In this document: positions 1 through 16,712 of the stretch, one piece after another
Layout: each line of letters opens with the position of its first letter
Numbering within the stretch: position 1 is the first letter of the stretch
Assembly (NCBI GenBank): GCA_937928035.1
Contig: CALFWA010000197.1
Location: 1-16,712 of the forward strand
DNA: 16,712 nt
Direction of reading: 5' to 3'
DNA from: an uncultured Caldilinea sp.
GTDB taxonomy: Bacteria > Chloroflexota > Anaerolineae > Caldilineales > Caldilineaceae
Position numbers and translations under genes: made by a program
The notes under the pieces: generated by a model
The model's database searches: none
Told to the model about the DNA's origin: nothing
Seen by the model: the letters and a program-made list of their open reading frames with translations, nothing else

Positions 1-17
1 AAAGAAAGGCTGTTCCG

Positions 18-1103
<1,086 letters not shown>

Positions 1104-1132
1104 CGAATGCTCCTTTCTGAATATTGAAGGCG

Positions 1133-1149
1133 ATGCAATGGCATTGCAT
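1133..1149. promoter_or_regulatory. Palindromic operator candidate before the oxidoreductase gene
   Basis: ATGCAATG, one central G, then CATTGCAT form a perfect 8-bp inverted repeat with a one-base centre. It lies about 30 bases upstream of the oxidoreductase start codon and directly downstream of its proposed -10 box. That position would let a bound repressor block transcription. The symmetry is seen; the regulator (for example LacI-like or another helix-turn-helix type) is unknown. Confidence 0.5.
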
Positions 1150-1178
1150 ATCGTACTCTCTTCAACTCGACTGAGCAA
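1150..1178 (-). promoter_or_regulatory. Possible sigma-70 promoter of the oxidoreductase gene
   Basis: On the minus strand TTGCTC (1173-1178) and TACGAT (1150-1155) are 17 bases apart. They match the -35 consensus at three of six positions and the -10 consensus at four of six. The predicted start would fall inside the palindrome at 1133-1149. The boxes are weak; the spacing and the operator position are the main support. Confidence 0.3.
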
Positions 1179-1219
1179 CCGCTTGAGCCTGGAAAAGTGG
1201 AGCCATCCGCCGATCGCGC

Positions 1220-1249
1220 TTTACTTCCGCTGCGGCGATCTGGTAGGAT
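1220..1249 (+). promoter_or_regulatory. Possible sigma-70 promoter of ppk1
   Basis: TTTACT (1220-1225) and TAGGAT (1244-1249) are separated by 18 bases. Each matches four of six consensus positions. A start near 1256 would leave a 5' leader of roughly 33 bases before the ppk1 ATG. No Pho-box-like repeat was recognised. Confidence 0.3.
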
Positions 1250-1288
1250 TCACGATGAAGATCAAGCGTTACATGCGAGGCAAGCCTT

Positions 1289-3451
<2,163 letters not shown>

Positions 3452-3552
3452 GTTCTTCACTGCTGCTCCCGTTGGCCCGGAACATTCACCGCCTCTGCTC
3501 CGTCACCTGGCTAGAATGCAACTTGTTTTGCGCAGACGGATAAGGAGGCGCT

Positions 3553-5826
<2,274 letters not shown>

Positions 5827-5840
5827 GAGAAAAGGAGAGC

Positions 5841-5868
5841 GGGGAGAAGGCTTTTCATCCTCATTCTC

Positions 5869-5880
<12 letters not shown>
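5841..5880. terminator. Weak hairpin between convergent genes
   Basis: GGGGAGAAG (5841-5849) pairs perfectly with CTTCTCCCC (5872-5880) across a 22-base loop. The hairpin lies where the VIT-VWA gene and the PyrK-like gene meet tail to tail, and the latter's stop codon is next to the right arm. Neither side has a clean U-run; the minus strand has only a pyrimidine stretch with TTTT. It may act as a two-way terminator, but the evidence is modest. Confidence 0.35.
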
Positions 5881-6729
<849 letters not shown>

Positions 6730-6762
6730 GGTAGGCTAAAAATGTGCGCGTCGCGTGATGCG

Positions 6763-6799
6763 TGTTGCGTGTTGCATTGAGGACACGAAACACGCAACA
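6763..6799. repeat. Inverted repeat in the divergent PyrK-like/DUF58 gap
   Basis: TGTTGCGTGTT (6763-6773) is the perfect reverse complement of AACACGCAACA (6789-6799), giving an 11-bp stem with a 15-base loop. The left arm is itself part of a tandem CGTGTTG repeat, and GCGTCGCGTGATGCG just before it has similar wording. It may be an operator shared by the two divergent genes, or one copy of a dispersed intergenic repeat. Confidence 0.55.
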
Positions 6800-6833
6800 A
6801 ACATATTCTGTCATCTTCCGGAAATGTCGCCAA

Positions 6834-10518
<3,685 letters not shown>

Positions 10519-10615
10519 TCGGAGCAACAGAGAGTTTTCATCTCCGGCGCGCTCGCCGAAAAAAGTTCACCTTTATTGAGCAGGGCAGCATATACCCCTG
10601 AGACCGGATAGGTGA

Positions 10616-11059
10616 TTATTGTTGTTTTGCCAGGCGTACGTAGAGCAAACCGACGATTACGCCATAAATCAGATGTCCCATCAGGCTCATCCATTGCAGG
10701 GGGCCAACCTGAAGGATCATGGCACTCATGCCAAGTATCAACGGCATCAATACCAGCGCCCCCAGCACCCACCAGAGCACTCCATAGACAGCGCCGGCTA
10801 AAATACCCATGGTGTAGTTCAGCGGCAGCCGAACGGCGACGATGCCGTAAATTGCCCCGATTACACCACTGATTACCATATGCACGACAAAACCGATGAG
10901 CTGGTTTTGCGAGCCGACAAGCATGGCAACCATCGGCAGCATCCCCTGACTCGCCATCATGGCACCAAATACCAATCCGCCGCCGACGCCGGCTAGAACG
11001 CCTGCCAAGAGAGACTTTGCGTCAAAAAACTGGGTCGAGCTTCGCATACTTGTAGACAT
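10616..11059 (-). CDS. Small four-helix membrane protein of unknown function
   Basis: A 147-residue, strongly hydrophobic protein with about four predicted membrane helices near residues 17-37, 55-76, 84-108 and 125-143. The helices are rich in Gly and small residues, such as GVLAGVGGGLVFGAMM and GAIYG. The end is short and basic. It recalls uncharacterised four-helix membrane proteins common in Chloroflexota, but no function can be assigned. The start is fixed by AGGAGGTGG (11062-11070), almost a perfect complement of the 16S end, directly upstream of the ATG at 11059. A further in-frame ATG at 11080 lies upstream of this site and is rejected. It is convergent with the transglutaminase gene and divergent from the ilv operon. 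Confidence 0.8.
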   Translation of the reverse strand: MSTSMRSSTQFFDAKSLLAGVLAGVGGGLVFGAMMASQGMLPMVAMLVGSQNQLIGFVVHMVISGVIGAIYGIVAVRLPLNYTMGILAGAVYGVLWWVLGALVLMPLILGMSAMILQVGPLQWMSLMGHLIYGVIVGLLYVRLAKQQ

Positions 11060-11061
11060 AT

Positions 11062-11070
11062 CCACCTCCT
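11062..11070 (-). promoter_or_regulatory. Strong Shine-Dalgarno site fixing the membrane protein start
   Basis: On the minus strand AGGAGGTGG is followed by AT and the ATG at 11059. It is the best ribosome binding site in the window and selects this start over the ATG at 11080. Confidence 0.8.
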
Positions 11071-11078
11071 GGGCCGAC

Positions 11079-11250
11079 AAACTTCTTGTGTCACCAAAGA
11101 CAAGGGAGAGGCTTGCGTCGATGTCCTTTTAGGTAGGCAAAAGCATGGCCTTTGTCTACTCCGGCTCTACCTCATGCAGCGGATTTTTCAGAAATCTATT
11201 TCGGGACTAGGTGCTCAAAAATGTAATGCTTGATGAAAAACTTCTTGTGT
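11079..11250 (+). repeat. Pair of 13-bp direct repeats in the ilv upstream region
   Basis: AAACTTCTTGTGT occurs at 11079-11091 and again at 11238-11250, 159 bases apart, in an AT-richer non-coding stretch. Nothing else was recognised between about 11100 and 11290: no gene, no tRNA, no IS end. The repeats may be regulator sites or remains of a small duplication. Confidence 0.45.
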
Positions 11251-11296
11251 GGCGCCTCCAGGATAGAACGAAGACGGAAAACTATATGTAGGTGCG

Positions 11297-11366
11297 CTTA
11301 CGTAAGAACGTTTCCAAAACGTTTCCAATCGGAGTAGGGAGTCCGTATCGGGAGTAACACGTATCG
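11297..11366. promoter_or_regulatory. Cluster of short repeats upstream of the ilv promoter
   Basis: Three elements lie in series before the -35 box. CTTACGTAAG (11297-11306) is a perfect palindrome. AACGTTTCCAA is repeated in direct tandem at 11307-11317 and 11318-11328, an 11-base period close to one DNA turn. CGTATCGG appears at 11344-11351 and 11360-11367, with CGTATCG again at 11451. This is a plausible activator or repressor binding region, but no regulator is identified. Confidence 0.4.
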
Positions 11367-11392
11367 GAAAAGTGTTTTCTGCCTATCGTCAG

Positions 11393-11421
11393 TTGACAAC
11401 GGCTCTGTGTGTCGCTATACT
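11393..11421 (+). promoter_or_regulatory. Near-consensus sigma-70 promoter of the ilvBNC operon
   Basis: A perfect TTGACA (11393-11398), a 17-base spacer and TATACT (11416-11421, five of six) form the strongest promoter in the window. Transcription should start near 11428, giving an unusually long 5' leader of about 275 bases before ilvB. That leader holds the leader peptide and attenuator. Confidence 0.85.
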
Positions 11422-11488
11422 AGCAAACCATAAAAGTACTCTGCGTGTCACGTATCGAATTTTAACCTAATTGTTTATCGAATTTCGC

Positions 11489-11571
11489 ATGATGTTCGCA
11501 GTTGTCGCTGTAATTAGCCTTCTCCTTAGCGTAGTGCTTCGGGTCGTACTTGTAGACCGGAAGCTGATTGG

Positions 11572-11587
<16 letters not shown>
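11489..11587 (+). CDS. Branched-chain leader peptide of the ilv attenuator
   Basis: A 32-codon ORF with tandem ATG codons at 11489 and 11492 and a TGA at 11585-11587. Residues 5-22 read VVAVISLLLSVVLRVVLV: 14 of 18 are Val, Leu or Ile, and the whole peptide has nine Val, six Leu and two Ile. This is the composition of ilv leader peptides such as E. coli IvbL. A ribosome slowed at these codons would leave the end of the ORF (11572-11583) free to pair downstream and block the terminator. No clear Shine-Dalgarno site precedes the ATG; an in-frame TTG at 11471 follows a TAA. The hydrophobic wording could instead suggest a tiny membrane protein, but its position just before an attenuator-type terminator and ilvB argues for a leader peptide. 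Confidence 0.8.
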
Positions 11588-11654
<67 letters not shown>

Positions 11655-11680
11655 TTTTTCTGTCGAGTCTGGTTCCGGTC

Positions 11681-13496
<1,816 letters not shown>

Positions 13497-13572
13497 ACAA
13501 ACAGACTGAGAGATAGAGGTAGATAACCTTCCAAACTCTCTGCTCTCGAAAATACAAAAAGGTGAAGCAACC

Positions 13573-14145
<573 letters not shown>

Positions 14146-14165
14146 ACTGTTAGAGAAGGTGTTCA

Positions 14166-14221
14166 GGTCTTGGGGTTTTCAAGGGAAAGCAATGCCTCGA
14201 TCTGCTGAAAACTCCAAGACC
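14166..14221 (+). repeat. Long hairpin between ilvN and ilvC
   Basis: GGTCTTGGGGTTTTCA (14166-14181) pairs with TGAAAACTCCAAGACC (14206-14221): 15 Watson-Crick pairs and one G-U pair, with a 24-base loop. No U-run follows, so it does not look like an intrinsic terminator. It may protect or guide cleavage of the ilvBN mRNA and so set different levels of ilvC. Confidence 0.75.
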
Positions 14222-14274
14222 GTCAAAACTTCAGTTGTTCTCACGACACACCATCAAAAAACCGACAAGGAATC

Positions 14275-15282
<1,008 letters not shown>

Positions 15283-15360
15283 ACAAATGCGCAGCGAAAG
15301 CCAGGAGTCGCTTCATGCAATCTTTCGGCGAGCTTCGTGGAATTTAACAAATGAATTTGG

Positions 15361-15456
15361 GAATCCGTAGGCGCTGCTCGTAGCTGCCCCTTCTTGAGAC
15401 GGCCACAACTTTGTAGTCTGTCGAGGAGATGCGGCTGGGAGCTGCACCTACGATTC
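15361..15456. repeat. Foldback element between ilvC and pyk
   Basis: The two ends are imperfect inverted copies: GAATCCGTAGGCGCTGCTC (15361-15379) against the complement of GAGCTGCACCTACGATTC (15439-15456). Pairing continues inwards to about 15397/15421, with several mismatches and G-U pairs. The rest of the 242-base ilvC-pyk gap shows no gene and no clear promoter. The form suits a small non-autonomous dispersed repeat (REP- or MITE-like), or a structured RNA. No target-site duplication was seen. Confidence 0.6.
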
Positions 15457-15524
15457 TTGCCGGATGATTTTTGTTAAAAACATCGAGCTTTCTGGAAGAA
15501 AAGCCATTTGATTGCACAGCATCT

Positions 15525-16670
15525 ATGACCGACATCATTGCAACGATCGGCCCGGCCTGTGCCGACGTGGGCGTTCTGGCCGATATGATCCGCGCCGGCA
15601 TGAGCGTGGCGCGCATGAACTTCAGCCACGGGGACTATGCCTTTCACTCGCGCATGGCCGGGCTTGTCCGCCAAGCCATGGAAAAGGCAGGGAGGTCGGT
15701 CGCGCTGCTCGCCGACTTGCAGGGCGCTAAAGTGCGCGTCGGCTGGCTGGCGCAGCCGGTTCCCGTGGCTGTCGACCAGCCGGTCATCCTGGTGGGCACG
15801 GAGGTAGATGCACGCGAGGACGGCGACGGCCTGTTATCCGACGCCGTCCTCATCCCAGTCGACTTCGACCTGGCACCCCATCTCAAGCCCGGCGCCACCG
15901 TGTTGATCGATGACGGCAACATCGAGCTACACGTCGAGTCGATTGTGGACGGTCATGTTCACTGTCGCACGGTGCACGGCGGCGAGATCAAGTCGCGCAA
16001 GGGCGTCAACGTCCCTTACACTATGTTGCCGATCCCGGCGCTGACCGACAAGGACCGCGCCGACGCTTCTTTTGCCGTCAGCCTGGAAGTGGACTGGATT
16101 GCACTCAGCTTCGCCGGTTCGGCGGACGACGTCAACGAGCTGCGTGCAATCGTGGCGGCGGCGCAGGCGCACAGCAACGTGCATAAGCTTCCACGCATCA
16201 TGGCGAAGATCGAGCGGCCCGACGGCGTGGAAAACCTGCGCGCCATCATCGAGGCGAGCGACGGCGTCATGGTGGCGCGCGGGGACCTGGCCCTGGAAAC
16301 CAGCCCCTGGCAGTTGCCGTTGCTGCAAAAGCAGATCGTGCGCGCCTGTCGCCGCGCGCACAAGCCGGTGGTCGTCGCCACGCAGATGCTGGAGAGCATG
16401 ATCCATAACCATCGCCCTACGCGCGCCGAGGTCAGCGACGTCGCCAACGCGCTGCTCGACGGCGCCGACGCCGTCATGCTCTCCGGCGAGACTGCGGTCG
16501 GCGCCTATCCGGTGCAGGCCGTGCGCACGATGATCATGATCTGCCAGAACGTGGCGCCGGGCTTGTCAACTCACAACCCGCTTTCGGCGACGGTCAACGG
16601 CGCTTCCGTTGGCGTCGGCGCTCAGCGGCCATCGCTGGAGCCTGTGCAGCGCGAACGCTTTGTTTTATAA
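15525..16670 (+). CDS. pyk: Pyruvate kinase lacking the C-terminal domain
   Basis: A 381-residue pyruvate kinase making pyruvate and ATP from phosphoenolpyruvate and ADP. The barrel and B domains are present: Arg30, Asn32 and Ser34 in ARMNFSHG, Lys228 and Glu230 in MAKIERPDG, Asp254 in VARGDLALE (usually GDLG), Thr286 in ATQMLESM, then MLSGETAVGAYP. The protein stops soon after the barrel, with about 35 non-conserved residues in place of the usual C-terminal domain of roughly 110. Residues 65-72 read LQGAKVRV: Leu, Gln, Lys and Val at the positions that mark potassium-independent enzymes (rabbit 113, 114, 117, 120). The ATG has no clear Shine-Dalgarno site; an in-frame TTG at 15471 would add 18 unlike residues. 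The enzyme call is firm; the start and regulation are less so. Confidence 0.9.
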   Translation: MTDIIATIGPACADVGVLADMIRAGMSVARMNFSHGDYAFHSRMAGLVRQAMEKAGRSVALLADLQGAKVRVGWLAQPVPVAVDQPVILVGTEVDAREDGDGLLSDAVLIPVDFDLAPHLKPGATVLIDDGNIELHVESIVDGHVHCRTVHGGEIKSRKGVNVPYTMLPIPALTDKDRADASFAVSLEVDWIALSFAGSADDVNELRAIVAAAQAHSNVHKLPRIMAKIERPDGVENLRAIIEASDGVMVARGDLALETSPWQLPLLQKQIVRACRRAHKPVVVATQMLESMIHNHRPTRAEVSDVANALLDGADAVMLSGETAVGAYPVQAVRTMIMICQNVAPGLSTHNPLSATVNGASVGVGAQRPSLEPVQRERFVL

Positions 16671-16712
16671 TATGCTCTATTGAGAAAGCATTCTGCTCGG
16701 CGAGACGTCAGG

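Noticed and set aside
3512..3517. TAGAAT before the VIT-VWA gene as a -10 box
   Set aside because: No -35-like sequence was found at a suitable distance upstream.
10545..10558. CGGCG/CGCCG hairpin next to six A after the transglutaminase gene
   Set aside because: On the plus strand the hairpin is followed by A, not T; on the minus strand the T-run comes before the stem. Neither direction gives an intrinsic terminator.
11196..11297. Minus-strand open frame of 33 codons ending at 11196, looking like a gene end
   Set aside because: It has no start codon, is bounded by a stop upstream and has no recognisable similarity; it could be a relic but cannot be supported.
16666..16671. TATAAT overlapping the pyruvate kinase stop codon
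   Set aside because: A perfect -10 box, but no acceptable -35 box at 16-18 bases, and the window ends before any downstream gene can be judged.

Overview
The window looks like a chromosomal segment of a GC-rich bacterium. The best guess is a member of the Chloroflexota, possibly near Caldilinea. This rests on the combination of DUF58/transglutaminase genes, a VIT-VWA protein, a PyrK-like flavoprotein and a compact ilvBNC cluster, together with the style of the proteins. It is an impression from memory, not a search result. No tRNA, rRNA, CRISPR array, insertion sequence or phage gene was seen.

Left part (1-5826): a minus-strand Gfo/Idh/MocA oxidoreductase diverges from polyphosphate kinase (ppk1). 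The gap between them carries a 17-bp palindrome that looks like an operator for the oxidoreductase. After ppk1 comes a secreted protein with a VIT domain and a von Willebrand factor A domain with an intact metal site.

Middle part (5827-11059): a minus-strand PyrK-like iron-sulfur flavoprotein gene lies tail to tail with the VIT-VWA gene. It is divergent from a DUF58 gene, which overlaps a TgpA-like transmembrane transglutaminase gene by four bases (GTGA). The transglutaminase reading frame is broken by one base at a run of six C. Both halves are otherwise well preserved, so this is a sequencing error, a recent mutation or a slippage site. A small four-helix membrane protein of unknown function follows on the minus strand.

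Right part (11060-16712): an AT-richer non-coding stretch of about 640 bases leads into ilvB, ilvN and ilvC, the first two enzymes of valine, leucine and isoleucine synthesis. It contains a near-consensus sigma-70 promoter, a 32-codon leader ORF very rich in Val, Leu and Ile codons, a perfect intrinsic terminator, and an alternative pairing that excludes the terminator. This is the layout of a ribosome-mediated transcription attenuator and is the most interesting part of the window. The ilvN-ilvC gap carries a 16-bp hairpin, and the ilvC-pyk gap carries a foldback element of about 96 bp. The window ends with a pyruvate kinase that lacks the usual C-terminal domain and has the residues of the potassium-independent class. 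Pyruvate kinase makes the substrate of acetolactate synthase, so its position next to ilvBNC makes metabolic sense.
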